This document shows positions 43,822 to 53,186 of a DNA stretch of 64,000 nt, piece after piece (within the stretch, counting starts at the first letter, position 1; each line of letters opens with the position of its first letter). This stretch comes from Bacillus aquiflavi (GTDB lineage Bacteria > Bacillota > Bacilli > Bacillales > Cytobacillaceae), in NCBI RefSeq assembly GCF_019915265.1, contig NZ_CP082780.1, positions 1,426,001-1,490,000 on the forward strand. Direction: 5' to 3'. The notes beneath the pieces were generated by a model that was given only the letters and a program-made list of their open reading frames with translations, searched no databases and was not told the origin of the DNA. A program made the position numbers and the translations under genes.

Positions 43822-45042
43822 ATGATGTTGTTGGATTTTTCATATTCTAAAAAGGTAGTAGAATTACAGGAAAAATTAGCCCGTTTTATGGAAGACTATG
43901 TTTATCCAAATAAAAAAATATATCAACAACAAGTTGAAGTACAGGAAAACCGTTGGACTGCTGTTCCGCCGATTATTGAAGAGTTAAAACAAAAGGCGAA
44001 AGCTGAAGGATTATGGAATTTATTTTTGCCAAATAAGGAATATGGTGCGGGGTTAACAAATTTAGAATATGCTCCTTTATGTGAAATAATGGGACGTTCA
44101 ATGATTGCACCTGAAGTTTTTAATTGTAATGCCCCGGATACAGGAAATATAGAAGTGTTAGTACAGTATGGATCCGAAGCACAAAAAAAAGAGTGGCTAG
44201 AGCCGCTTCTTGCTGGAGAAATTCGTTCGTGCTTTGCGATGACTGAAAGAGATGTCGCTTCAAGTGATGCGACAAATATTCAAGCAAGTATTATGAAAGA
44301 TGGAGATGAATATGTGTTAAATGGCAGGAAATGGTGGTCCTCTGGTGCAGGTGATCCAAGATGTAAAGTTGCTATTTTCATGGGTAAAAGCGATAAGAGT
44401 GCCCCGCGGTATGAACAACAATCTATGATTCTCGTACCAATGGATACTCCGGGTGTAAAGATAAAGAGGATGCTTCCGGTATTTGGCTACGACGGAGCGC
44501 CGCACGGTCATGCTGAAATTGAATTCGAAAATGTACGGGTTCCCGTATCCAACATCATATGGGGAGAAGGGAAAGGTTTTGCGATTGCACAAGGACGACT
44601 CGGTCCTGGAAGAATCCATCATTGTATGCGTCTAATTGGTTCTGCTGAACGTGCGCTAGAATTATTAACGAAACGAGTTCAAGAAAGAAGTACATTTGGT
44701 CAAAGTTTGGCACAGCACGGTGTAATTCAACAATGGATTGCTGAATCAAGAATGGACATTGAACAAGCACGGTTATTAACATTAAAAGCGGCTTATATGA
44801 TGGATACTGTAGGAAATAAAGTAGCGAAAGCTGAAATTGCGATGATTAAAGTAGTTGCTCCAAATATGGCACAACGAGTAATTGATAGAGCAATTCAAGC
44901 ATTCGGAGGAGCTGGAGTTAGTGAAGACTTTCCATTGGCGCATCTTTATGTAAACGCAAGAACGCTTCGAATTGCCGATGGTCCAGATGAGGTGCACCGC
45001 CGTCAAATTGCAAGATTAGAATTACGAAAGTATTCAAAATAA
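43822..45042 (+). CDS. Acyl-CoA dehydrogenase
   Basis: FAD enzyme for the first step of beta-oxidation, about 406 residues. N-terminal helical domain, [20 protein letters not shown] (FAD/substrate site), [10 protein letters not shown], then the C-terminal domain with [40 protein letters not shown] and [17 protein letters not shown]. It belongs to the long ACAD10/11-like subgroup that often pairs with APH-type kinases, as here. The start is uncertain: ATG 43822 or 43825 are close to AGGTG, and TTG 43831 has the best spacing. Confidence 0.93.
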   Translation: MMLLDFSYSKKVVELQEKLARFMEDYVYPNKKIYQQQVEVQENRWTAVPPIIEELKQKAKAEGLWNLFLPNKEYGAGLTNLEYAPLCEIMGRSMIAPEVFNCNAPDTGNIEVLVQYGSEAQKKEWLEPLLAGEIRSCFAMTERDVASSDATNIQASIMKDGDEYVLNGRKWWSSGAGDPRCKVAIFMGKSDKSAPRYEQQSMILVPMDTPGVKIKRMLPVFGYDGAPHGHAEIEFENVRVPVSNIIWGEGKGFAIAQGRLGPGRIHHCMRLIGSAERALELLTKRVQERSTFGQSLAQHGVIQQWIAESRMDIEQARLLTLKAAYMMDTVGNKVAKAEIAMIKVVAPNMAQRVIDRAIQAFGGAGVSEDFPLAHLYVNARTLRIADGPDEVHRRQIARLELRKYSK

Positions 45043-45070
45043 AGTGAATGTTTTTAGGAGGAGTTTTTAC

Positions 45071-45841
45071 ATGAGTATTTTTGATTTGTTTAAATTAGAA
45101 GGAAAGACAGCGATTGTGACAGGAGGGGCACGAGGGTTAGGGGCACAAATTGCTCAAGCTTTTGCTGAGGCAGGAGCAAATGTTGTGATCTGTTCCCGGG
45201 ATATAGAAGCTTGTAAAGACCGGAGTGAGAGTCTTACAAAATTTGGAGTTGCTTCGTTGCCAATTAAATGCGATGTAACAAATGCAGAAGATGTTAAAGC
45301 TGTCGTTGCAGAAACAAAAAACAAATTTGGTTCGATTGATATTTTAGTTAATAATAGTGGAGCTTCATGGGGAGCGCCAGTTGAGGAAATGCCTTTAGAA
45401 GCATGGAAAAAAGTAATCGATGTGAATGTAACCGGAACATTCCTTATGAGTCAAGCTGTAGGAAAAGTAATGATTGAACAAAAGAGAGGAAAAGTGATTA
45501 ATATAGCTTCTGTAGCTGGCTTTGGCGGAACACATCCATTCATGCAAACAATTGGATACAATACTAGTAAAGGGGCGGTCATCACCTTTACAAAAGATTT
45601 GGCAGTTAAATGGGGAAAATATAATATTCATGTAAATGCAATTGCTCCAGGATTTTTTCCAACAAAAATGTCGAAAGGTCTGATCGAATATGGAGAGGAA
45701 ATTATTTTAAATAGTACACCGCTTAATCGTTTAGGAAATGACTCAGACTTAAAAGGTGCAGCTTTATTTTTAGCATCGAAAGCTTCTGATTATGTAACTG
45801 GTGATATTTTAACAGTTGATGGCGGAGCACACGCTTTTTAA
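45071..45841 (+). CDS. Short-chain dehydrogenase/reductase (3-hydroxyacyl type)
   Basis: NAD(P)-dependent oxidoreductase of 256 residues. Cofactor motif TGGARGLGAQIAQAFAEAG, NNSGASWG, the catalytic Ser in INIASVAGFGG, Tyr/Lys in GYNTSKGAVITF, and the C-terminal GDILTVDGGAHAF. ATG 45071 follows TTAGGAGGAGTTTTTAC. It lies 28 bp after the acyl-CoA dehydrogenase in one operon, so it may oxidise a 3-hydroxyacyl-CoA or reduce a 3-keto group; the direction is inferred from context. Confidence 0.88.
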   Translation: MSIFDLFKLEGKTAIVTGGARGLGAQIAQAFAEAGANVVICSRDIEACKDRSESLTKFGVASLPIKCDVTNAEDVKAVVAETKNKFGSIDILVNNSGASWGAPVEEMPLEAWKKVIDVNVTGTFLMSQAVGKVMIEQKRGKVINIASVAGFGGTHPFMQTIGYNTSKGAVITFTKDLAVKWGKYNIHVNAIAPGFFPTKMSKGLIEYGEEIILNSTPLNRLGNDSDLKGAALFLASKASDYVTGDILTVDGGAHAF

Positions 45842-45910
45842 AATATGGTAGAAGATAGACGTTTGTGGTAAATTAATTGGTAGATGATCAAAAAGAGTGG
45901 AGAGTCAGTC

Positions 45911-46477
45911 ATGAAAAGAAAAATAACAGAAAAGAGCATTGAGCTTTTTGAGAAAAAAGGTTTTAGCCAAACGTCTATTCAAGATATTGTTGATTCACTA
46001 CAAGTGACGAAAGGAACGTTTTATTATTATTTTTCAAGTAAAGAACAATTGCTAATGGATATTCACCTTGAATATATTACCGATTTGCTTGGTCGCCAAC
46101 AGCAAATTTTACAAAATGATCTCATAACAAATAAAGAAAAATTGAAAAAGATCATGACTTTATTGATTGATGATATTAAGGATAAAGGGGCGAATGGACG
46201 CGTATTCTTTCGCGAAATACGGCATTTAATCAATGAAAATATCGATAAAATCAAACAAAAGCGAACACTTTTTCGTTTAAACATTGAAAAAATCATTCAA
46301 GACGGAGTAAATAATGGAGAATTTCGTTCAGATCTGCGCACAGATATGGTCACGTTCGGTATTTTAGGTTTAACGAATTATTGTTATAACTGGTTTAATC
46401 CGAATGGTGAAGTAACAACAGAACAACTCATCGATACGTATGTAGAAATGATTTTACATGGAATAATAAAAGCATAA
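45911..46477 (+). CDS. TetR/AcrR-family repressor
   Basis: A 188-residue regulator with the TetR helix-turn-helix at about residues 5-50 (IELFEKKGFSQTSIQDIVDS, VTKGTFYYYFSSKEQLLMDI) and a helical ligand domain. It lies in the middle of the acyl-CoA cluster. Three related operators (43661, 43782, 46523) precede the dehydrogenase and the kinase-like gene, so autoregulation of the cluster with an acyl-CoA ligand is probable. ATG 45911, site GTGGAGAGTCAGTC. Confidence 0.9.
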   Translation: MKRKITEKSIELFEKKGFSQTSIQDIVDSLQVTKGTFYYYFSSKEQLLMDIHLEYITDLLGRQQQILQNDLITNKEKLKKIMTLLIDDIKDKGANGRVFFREIRHLINENIDKIKQKRTLFRLNIEKIIQDGVNNGEFRSDLRTDMVTFGILGLTNYCYNWFNPNGEVTTEQLIDTYVEMILHGIIKA

Positions 46478-46522
46478 ATCTGTCTTGTAACCGTTAAAAA
46501 TGAGCGTGAATCTGTTGAAACA

Positions 46523-46548
46523 TAAACATACTGACTGGACGGTATCTT
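46523..46548 (+). promoter_or_regulatory. TetR-type operator C
   Basis: TAAACATACTGACTGGACGG followed by TATCTT, matching operators A and B in half-sites and spacing. It is 53-78 bp upstream of the APH-like gene, so the second half of the cluster has its own controlled promoter. Confidence 0.75.
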
Positions 46549-46600
46549 AGTGAGATGAGGGTAGATTCTTTAGTAAGCTGAAGTTGGGAGGAAAAATAAA

Positions 46601-47668
46601 ATGACGCGAACGTATAAAGATACGATTCAGGTTAGAGAAGGGGAAGAATTAGATCAAGCAAAATTACACGCTTTTTTATTAAAGCATCTTTCAGAGGCTC
46701 CCGCGGGGGAGTTGGAAATCGAACAGTTTGGCGCAGGACATTCTAATCTGACTTATTTATTAAGAATAGGAGATTGGGAGGCTGTCTTACGGAGACCGCC
46801 ACATGGTCCTGTTGCTCCTAAAGCTCATGACATGAAGAGGGAATATACGTTTCTCACAAGTTTAAGTCCTGTTTATCAGACTGCACCGAAACCATATCTA
46901 TATTCAGATGACGAAACAATTGTTGGAAGCCCATTTTTCATGATGGAGCGAAGAAAAGGGATCGTGTTAGATTCGGAATTTCCTAAGTACGTTAACTATA
47001 CACCAAAAATGGGGCGGCAAATATCAAGATTAATGGTCGATAAGTTAGTAGAGCTCCATCAAGTCGATTATACTAAAACCGGAATAATGCAATTGGTAAA
47101 ACCAGATGGGTTTATGCATCGTCAAGTAGAGGGGTGGATTAACCGATATGAACGGTTTAAAACAGATGATATCCAAGGTGTTGTAAAATTAATCCGCTAC
47201 TTGGCTGAAAATATACCAGTTTCTCAAAAGCCGACAATTATCCATTATGATTATAAATTAAATAATGCGATGTTTTCAGAAGACTTTCGTCAAGTAACAG
47301 GTTTATTTGATTGGGAAATGTCAACAGTAGGAGATCCGTTAGCTGACGTAGGTGTTGCGATGAGCTATTGGATTCAAAAAGATGATGATGACCTTTTGAA
47401 AAAAGGACGGGGAAAACCATCTGTTACAGTAATGGATGGATTTTTTACTCGTGATGAATTTATAGAAGATTACGCAAATAAAAGTGGCCGTGATCTATCA
47501 GCAATAAATTTTTATTTAACGTTTGCTTATTTTAAATTAGCGGTTATTGGCCAGCAAATTTATTATCGGTATAAAAATGGTCAAACGCATGACCCTCGTT
47601 TTGCTCATTTTAATTCCTTAGTTAAAAACATGGTGCATCAAGCTTTACGAAGCATTGAACGTAAATAA
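46601..47668 (+). CDS. APH/ACAD10-11-type phosphotransferase
   Basis: A 355-residue protein kinase-like phosphotransferase: an N-terminal ATP lobe (IEQFGAGHSNLTYLLRIGDW, VLRRPPHGPVAPKAHDMKRE), the catalytic loop IIHYDYKLNNAMF and the metal motif GLFDWEMSTVGDPLADVG. In animals this domain is fused to acyl-CoA dehydrogenases (ACAD10/11) and phosphorylates 4-hydroxyacyl-CoAs for beta-oxidation. Here it is separate but in the same cluster as an ACAD11-like dehydrogenase. ATG 46601, site TTGGGAGGAAAAATAAA. Confidence 0.88.
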   Translation: MTRTYKDTIQVREGEELDQAKLHAFLLKHLSEAPAGELEIEQFGAGHSNLTYLLRIGDWEAVLRRPPHGPVAPKAHDMKREYTFLTSLSPVYQTAPKPYLYSDDETIVGSPFFMMERRKGIVLDSEFPKYVNYTPKMGRQISRLMVDKLVELHQVDYTKTGIMQLVKPDGFMHRQVEGWINRYERFKTDDIQGVVKLIRYLAENIPVSQKPTIIHYDYKLNNAMFSEDFRQVTGLFDWEMSTVGDPLADVGVAMSYWIQKDDDDLLKKGRGKPSVTVMDGFFTRDEFIEDYANKSGRDLSAINFYLTFAYFKLAVIGQQIYYRYKNGQTHDPRFAHFNSLVKNMVHQALRSIERK

Positions 47669-47680
47669 CTAAGAAAGTGT

Positions 47681-48406
47681 GTGAGAAAGTTGAAGGTACA
47701 TTTGTTATTAAAGAAGGAAGAAATAAATCCGTTGAAAATGGAGGATAAAATTGCGGTCGTTCTTGATGTGCTACTAGCAACATCAACGATTACAGCTTGC
47801 TTTTCATACGGAGCAAAAGAGGTGTACCCAGTTGTAGATGAAGCTGAGGCACGTTCTTTAGCAAACAAGATGGTAAATAAGGACGTTTGTCTAGTCGGAG
47901 AATTCGACGGTCAAACGATTGAACAATTTCTAGATCCGACGCCATTATCACTACGAGAACATATGAAAGGGAAGAGTATTATTTTATCAACAACAAACGG
48001 CACTGTAGCGATTCGAAAAGCTTCTAATGCAAAAAAGGTTTTCATCTGTTCATTATTAAATGGCAGAGCTGTCGCAAAAGAAATAGCGCAAGCTTATGAA
48101 AATGAAACAATTATTGTGATTTGCTCTGGATCAAAAAACAAATTTAGTCTTGAAGATTTTTATGGGGCAGGTTATTTTATCAGTCAATTAGCAGATGAAC
48201 GTGAAATTAAATTAACTGATAGTGCATTAACTGCAAAGTTGTTTTATGAGCAATTCGCCTCTGAAAGTAAACAGATGTTAACTGAGTCAAAAGTGGGGAA
48301 AAAGCTAACTCAGATAGGTATCGGTGACGATGTTGAATTTGTAAGTATGCAAGGCATTATAACTGTAATTCCTCAGTTAGTGAACAATCGATTAATTAAT
48401 TATTAG
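47681..48406 (+). CDS. ComB-like 2-phosphosulfolactate phosphatase
   Basis: A ~240-residue member of the ComB family, which in archaea dephosphorylates 2-phosphosulfolactate (coenzyme M route) and in B. subtilis (YitC) serves sulfolactate synthesis in spores. Blocks: VVLDVLLATSTITACFSYGA, GEFDGQTIEQF, SIILSTTNGTVAIRKA, FICSLLNGRAVAKEIAQ and CSGSKNKFSLEDFYGAG. It lies 12 bp after the APH-like gene and 21-30 bp before the ligase. No comA/comC partners are near, so its substrate here is open. GTG 47681 or TTG 47690. Confidence 0.85.
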   Translation: MRKLKVHLLLKKEEINPLKMEDKIAVVLDVLLATSTITACFSYGAKEVYPVVDEAEARSLANKMVNKDVCLVGEFDGQTIEQFLDPTPLSLREHMKGKSIILSTTNGTVAIRKASNAKKVFICSLLNGRAVAKEIAQAYENETIIVICSGSKNKFSLEDFYGAGYFISQLADEREIKLTDSALTAKLFYEQFASESKQMLTESKVGKKLTQIGIGDDVEFVSMQGIITVIPQLVNNRLINY

Positions 48407-48436
48407 CAAAAAGAAATTTAAAAGGAAGTGAATCGC

Positions 48437-50083
48437 TTGAAACATCAAGTTCATTTTAAATTTTGGCCGCCACGAATGACTAAAACGCTTACTGTGCCTG
48501 CAACAACATTATACGAAAATTTGTTAATGACAACTAAAAAGTATCCTCAAAAAATAGCGATACACTACTATGGTACTTCATATACGTATAAGCAATTGCT
48601 AAATGAGGTTGAGGCACTTGCGTATTATCTTGAAAAAGAGTTGCGTGTTAAAAAAGGGGAACACGTTTTACTATTTATGCAAAATTCACCGCAATTTATT
48701 ATTGGATTTTTCGCAATACTTAGAATTAGAGCGATCGTTGTTCCAATTAATCCAATGAGTACAACGAATGATTTGGAGTTTTATATCAAAGACGGAAATA
48801 TTAAAACTGCACTTGTCGGGCAAGAACTTTATGAAAAATTGAAGATAATCCATCAAAATAATTTGCAAAAAAACATTATTATTGCTACTTACTCTGACTA
48901 TATAAATGAAAATGAAGCATATGATCATTTACCTTCAGAAGTAGCTGGATGTAGAAAAGAGTTTCATCAGACAATTAGTTGGAACGATGCTTTAACATCC
49001 AATGAAAGCGCTTTACCTTATTGCGGTGAAAGTGAGGATGTTACTATAGTTCCTTATACATCAGGAACAACAGGGTTGCCGAAGGGATGTGTTCATACAA
49101 ATAAAACAGTTCAAGCAAATACAGTCGGCGCATTTCATTGGCTGAATATGACATCAGATTCAGTTTCACTTACAACTTTACCTTTATTCCATGTAACTGG
49201 ATTAGTTCACAGCGCCTTAGCTCCAATTTTCGCCGGAAGTACGATTGTACTTTTGACACGTTGGGATCGTGAGTATGCTAGTGCAGTAATTGAAAAGTTC
49301 GGTTGTTCGCATTGGATTAATATAAGCACAATGCTGATTGATTTTTTAGCGAATCCAAATATAGCAAATTATAATCTTTCATCATTAGTTTTAGTTGGGG
49401 GGGGTGGAGCTCCTTTGCCGGAAGCTGTCGGGAAACAACTTTATAAAGTAACAGGACTTGATTATGTGGAAGGGTACGGATTATCTGAAACGATGTCACA
49501 TACTCATTTTAATCCGCCACATCGTCCGAAGCTGCAATGTCTCGGAATACCGGCATTTAATGTAGATGCAAGAGTTGTTCACCCTGAAACAGGTAAAGAA
49601 GTCAGTATAGGTGAAGAAGGGGAGCTTGTAGTAAATGGGCCTCAGCTTTTTGAAGGATACTATCGTAATGAAGAAGAAAATAAAGCAAATCATATGACGA
49701 TTAATGGAAAAAGATTTTTTAGAACAGGTGATATCGTAAAAATGGATCACGAAGGATATTTTTTCCTTGTCGATCGTTTAAAACGGATGATTAATGCTTC
49801 AGGATTAAAAGTATGGCCAACAGAAGTCGAATCAATATTATACAAACATCCTGCGGTTCAACAAGCATGTGTTGTACGCGCGCAAGATCTTTTACGTGGT
49901 GAAACGGTGAAGGCTTTCATTATTTTAAAAGAAGAGTACAGAGGGAAAATAACAGATACTGATTTAATAAATTGGTCTAAAAAGCAAATGGCGGCTTATA
50001 AATATCCTAGAATTGTTGAGTTTAGGGAGAGCTTCCCAACTACAAGCAGCGGTAAAGTATTATGGCGCAAGTTACAGGAGTAA
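48437..50083 (+). CDS. Long-chain acyl-CoA synthetase (AMP-binding)
   Basis: A ~548-residue AMP-forming ligase: VPYTSGTTGLPKGCVHTNKT, VLVGGGGAPLPEAVGKQLYK, EGYGLSETMSHTHFNP, FRTGDIVKMDHEGYFFLVDR, and the catalytic Lys in FPTTSSGKVLWRKLQE. It would supply acyl-CoA to the dehydrogenase of the same cluster. The start is TTG 48437 (AAAGGAAGTGAATCGC at 8-base spacing); GTG 48428 overlaps the ribosome site. It is last in the operon. Confidence 0.88.
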   Translation: MKHQVHFKFWPPRMTKTLTVPATTLYENLLMTTKKYPQKIAIHYYGTSYTYKQLLNEVEALAYYLEKELRVKKGEHVLLFMQNSPQFIIGFFAILRIRAIVVPINPMSTTNDLEFYIKDGNIKTALVGQELYEKLKIIHQNNLQKNIIIATYSDYINENEAYDHLPSEVAGCRKEFHQTISWNDALTSNESALPYCGESEDVTIVPYTSGTTGLPKGCVHTNKTVQANTVGAFHWLNMTSDSVSLTTLPLFHVTGLVHSALAPIFAGSTIVLLTRWDREYASAVIEKFGCSHWINISTMLIDFLANPNIANYNLSSLVLVGGGGAPLPEAVGKQLYKVTGLDYVEGYGLSETMSHTHFNPPHRPKLQCLGIPAFNVDARVVHPETGKEVSIGEEGELVVNGPQLFEGYYRNEEENKANHMTINGKRFFRTGDIVKMDHEGYFFLVDRLKRMINASGLKVWPTEVESILYKHPAVQQACVVRAQDLLRGETVKAFIILKEEYRGKITDTDLINWSKKQMAAYKYPRIVEFRESFPTTSSGKVLWRKLQE

Positions 50084-50125
50084 TAGTTAATCATTTGTAA
50101 AAATTAAAAACTAAACGGTTAGTAT

Positions 50126-50166
50126 AAGGCGCAGTAGTTAATGAGTAGTTTATCATACTGTGCCTT
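50126..50166 (+). terminator. Terminator of acyl-CoA cluster
   Basis: AAGGCGCAGTA pairs with TACTGTGCCTT around a long A/T loop, then ATGTTTTTG. Confidence 0.65.
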
Positions 50167-50422
50167 TATGTTTTTGTAGAGGGCTTAAAGCATAATAAAA
50201 CTAGCGGGAAGTGCTAAATGATATAAAACTATTAAATTTAACAAAAACTTAATACTAAAAATGTAGATTTAAACCAGTATATAATATATAAGGTAAATGA
50301 GGGGGATTTTTGTACAAGTGTTATCCCCTTTTAAATAATAGAAAGTAGGAGGGATAAATAAAAATATATTATTTGTTGATCGGCTAATAGGTCTTGCAAA
50401 AAAATTTTAAAGGAGTAGAGAA
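50167..50422. other. Intergenic, promoter region of the large secreted protein
   Basis: About 250 A/T-rich bases with AAGGAG just before TTG 50423. No gene is seen. Confidence 0.45.
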
Positions 50423-53071
50423 TTGAGACAAAAAGCTAGCTTTTTATTTAAATTGTTGCTCGTAGCTATTTTGAGTTTTGGTGTGTTGCCGTCTTTTATT
50501 TTCGACACAAATGTTGTTAATGCTGAAGGTCCATTAGATCCAGCACCACAAATTACCCCGGCGAATCCAAATGGCATGAGTGTATTATTTGATAATACTC
50601 ATGGACAAACAGCTGGTGCAGCAGATTGGGTAATTGATGGTGCATTTTCTGATTTCGCAAATGAGATTGCAAAAGAAGGTTTTTTTGTGAAGGAGCTTCG
50701 TAAAGCAACACCAATTACGTACGAAGATTTAAAAGATTATGAAGTATTTGTTATTCCAGAAGCAAACATTCCTTATAAAAAATCTGAACAAGATGCTATG
50801 ATTCAATATGTAGAAAATGGTGGAAGTATCTTTTTTATTTCCGACCATTACAATGCAGACCGAAATAAAAATCGTTGGGATTCTTCCGAAGTAATGAATG
50901 GATATCGCCGTGGTGCATTTACAGACCCTGCTAAAGGAATGAGTGCTGGGGAAAAGGCATCTGAAGCAATGCAAGGTATTGTAAGCTCTGATTGGCTTGC
51001 AGATAATTTTGGTATCCGTTTCCGCTACAATGCAGTTGGTGATGTAAATGCAAGAACAGTGGCACCTGCTAACGAAACATTTGGGATTACGAATGGGGTT
51101 AATTCTGTCGCGATGCATGCCGGTTCAACATTAATGATAATTGATCCGAAAAAAGCAAAAGGGCTTGTTTATTTACCTACTGGTTTGACAGAAAATGAAG
51201 CATGGGGACCTGCAGTTGACCAAGGTGTTTATTTTGGCGGCGGGATTGAGGAAGGTCCATATGCGGCGATTTCAAAGCTAGGAAATGGGAAAGCTGCATT
51301 TATCGGCGATTCTTCTCCAGTAGAGGACGCAACTCCTAAATATTTACGAGAAGAAAATGGACAGAAGAAACGAACTTACGACGGATTTAAGGAACAAGAC
51401 GATGCGATCTTATTAATGAATATCATTCATTGGCTTGCAGATAAAGAAACTTATACAAACTTTGAGGAGGCGGGAATTCCATTAGATGCCCCGTCACCAG
51501 TATTAGACATGGAAATACCAGAGAACTCTACAGAACCAAAACCAGAGCCATGGGCAGCTCCGACACCAGGTTATAAATGGTACGATCCTTCTACATTTGC
51601 TCCGGGATCATACGGTTCAGTAAAACAGGCTGAAATAGAACCAGAATATTCTTTTGTTCATCAAGATGTGTTACCAAATGCAGAAGAATTTCAAATTCGC
51701 TTAGTTGTTGATAATATGAATCCAGGTCAAACAGTTTCTGACCTTCGAGTAGGTATTTATTTAGAAGGCGGTACACAAGTTGCAAAATTTCAAAATGAAG
51801 ACGGAACTTGGCCAGCAAGTTATGGGTACAGCCAACCAATTTCCGTCACTGCTGATCAATCTGGTCGAGCAACAAAAGATTTAACAGTGCAAATTAAAAG
51901 TGAGACCACTGGTTCAGCAAGCCTTCGTTTGAAGCAAGGAAAACAAAATCTAATTACAAATACGGTTACAATTGATCATGTCCCAAGTGTTCCGCTTCCA
52001 GATGATAGTCAAAACGTACCAGGGGAAATTTCCATTGCTGATGCAAGACAAAAAACAGAAGGAACTGTTGTTACAGTTCAAGGTGTTATTACTTCTGAGC
52101 CTGGGGTTTTTGGAGGAAAAGGGTTTTACATACAAGATGAGACAGCGGGTATTTATGTGTACCAACATGATGAAGGCTATCAAGTCGGCGATGTTGTAAA
52201 AATTACTGCACCAACAAAATTATTTAATAATGAGTTTGAATTAGAAAATATAGTAGCAATAAATAAAGTTGGGACATCTGATAGACCTGAGGCAAAAATC
52301 GTTTCAGAAGTAAACGAGACAAATCAAGGCCAGCTTGTTCGGCTAGAAAATGTGACGATTGAAAATTTGAAAGAAGTAAACCGAGCTTTTGAGTTTGATA
52401 TTGCTGGAGAAGGAACAGCAACTCGTGTCCGTGTAGATGGAAGAACAGGTATTACGCATGAACAGTTTTCAGCAAATTTTAAAAATGGAGACAACATTCA
52501 TCTTTCGGGTGTTGCCTCTATTTTCAAAGACACATTTCAATTGAAGCTGCTCCGATTAAATGATGTTGAGCTTGCGGAAGTAAAGGATACTGAATCTCCC
52601 ATTATTCATGATTTAGTCAAAGAATTTTTTTTTTTAACAGATTTATATGAACAAATGATCAATGTGACAGACGAAGGCAGTGGAGTTGAAGAAATAAATA
52701 TCACTTTAAATGGTAAAGAGCTAACAAATCCAATAAAAATTGAACCTTTACAATTACGAGCAGGTACTCATACATTAACTGTTACTGCCAAAGATGCTGC
52801 TGGTAATAAAAGTGAAAGAACTTTCAATATTGAAGTAATGATGGATATTGATCATTTAGATGAACTATTAGAAATTGGTTTGGACAAAAAATATATTACA
52901 AACCGGGGAATTTATAACAGTTTTTTGCATCAAATTATTGGAATTCAAAATGAAAAAAATAATAAAAGTCAGAAATATCGATTATTTGCTTTACATTGCC
53001 AAGTAGGTGTACTATCAGGAAAATTAATCGATAAAGATTACGCACAACACTGGTATTTCAAGGCTGCATAA
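50423..53071 (+). CDS. Large secreted multidomain protein (DUF4350-like + OB-fold + Ig-like)
   Basis: An 882-residue exported protein. It has a signal peptide (cut likely after VVNA), then a GATase-like/DUF4350 domain (about 45-335: MSVLFDNTHGQTAGAADWVI, FVIPEANIPYKKSEQDAMIQ, GGSIFFISDHYNADRN). Next are a Pro-rich linker with a YDPS segment, a beta domain (about 410-520), an OB-fold/DUF6359-like domain (about 535-720: ISIADARQKTEGTVVTVQGV, GFYIQDETAGIYVYQ) of the kind attached to extracellular nucleases such as YhcR, an Ig-like domain (DTESPIIHD, AGTHTLTVTAKDAAGNKSE) and a helical C-terminal piece. No nuclease core is visible. TTG 50423, site AAAGGAGTAGAGAA. Confidence 0.75.
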   Translation: MRQKASFLFKLLLVAILSFGVLPSFIFDTNVVNAEGPLDPAPQITPANPNGMSVLFDNTHGQTAGAADWVIDGAFSDFANEIAKEGFFVKELRKATPITYEDLKDYEVFVIPEANIPYKKSEQDAMIQYVENGGSIFFISDHYNADRNKNRWDSSEVMNGYRRGAFTDPAKGMSAGEKASEAMQGIVSSDWLADNFGIRFRYNAVGDVNARTVAPANETFGITNGVNSVAMHAGSTLMIIDPKKAKGLVYLPTGLTENEAWGPAVDQGVYFGGGIEEGPYAAISKLGNGKAAFIGDSSPVEDATPKYLREENGQKKRTYDGFKEQDDAILLMNIIHWLADKETYTNFEEAGIPLDAPSPVLDMEIPENSTEPKPEPWAAPTPGYKWYDPSTFAPGSYGSVKQAEIEPEYSFVHQDVLPNAEEFQIRLVVDNMNPGQTVSDLRVGIYLEGGTQVAKFQNEDGTWPASYGYSQPISVTADQSGRATKDLTVQIKSETTGSASLRLKQGKQNLITNTVTIDHVPSVPLPDDSQNVPGEISIADARQKTEGTVVTVQGVITSEPGVFGGKGFYIQDETAGIYVYQHDEGYQVGDVVKITAPTKLFNNEFELENIVAINKVGTSDRPEAKIVSEVNETNQGQLVRLENVTIENLKEVNRAFEFDIAGEGTATRVRVDGRTGITHEQFSANFKNGDNIHLSGVASIFKDTFQLKLLRLNDVELAEVKDTESPIIHDLVKEFFFLTDLYEQMINVTDEGSGVEEINITLNGKELTNPIKIEPLQLRAGTHTLTVTAKDAAGNKSERTFNIEVMMDIDHLDELLEIGLDKKYITNRGIYNSFLHQIIGIQNEKNNKSQKYRLFALHCQVGVLSGKLIDKDYAQHWYFKAA

Positions 53072-53074
53072 AAA

Positions 53075-53114
53075 AACACTAGCAGTAAGCTGTTTTTAAC
53101 TTACTGCTAGTGTT
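53075..53114 (+). terminator. Perfect 15-bp terminator
   Basis: AACACTAGCAGTAAG and its complement around CTGTTTTTAA, just after the secreted protein. Confidence 0.85.
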
Positions 53115-53172
53115 AGATTATCAACGACTCGCTTCCGCCTCGTGCTAGGCACCCTGTCTGATAAGCGTTTTT
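53115..53172 (-). repeat. Dispersed imperfect-palindrome repeat, short copy, reverse
   Basis: TTATCAACGACTCGCTTCCG, CCTCGTGCTAGGCACC and TGTCTGATAAGCGTTTTT; about half the full length. Confidence 0.7.
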
Positions 53173-53186
53173 GCTTCAAAATTTGG

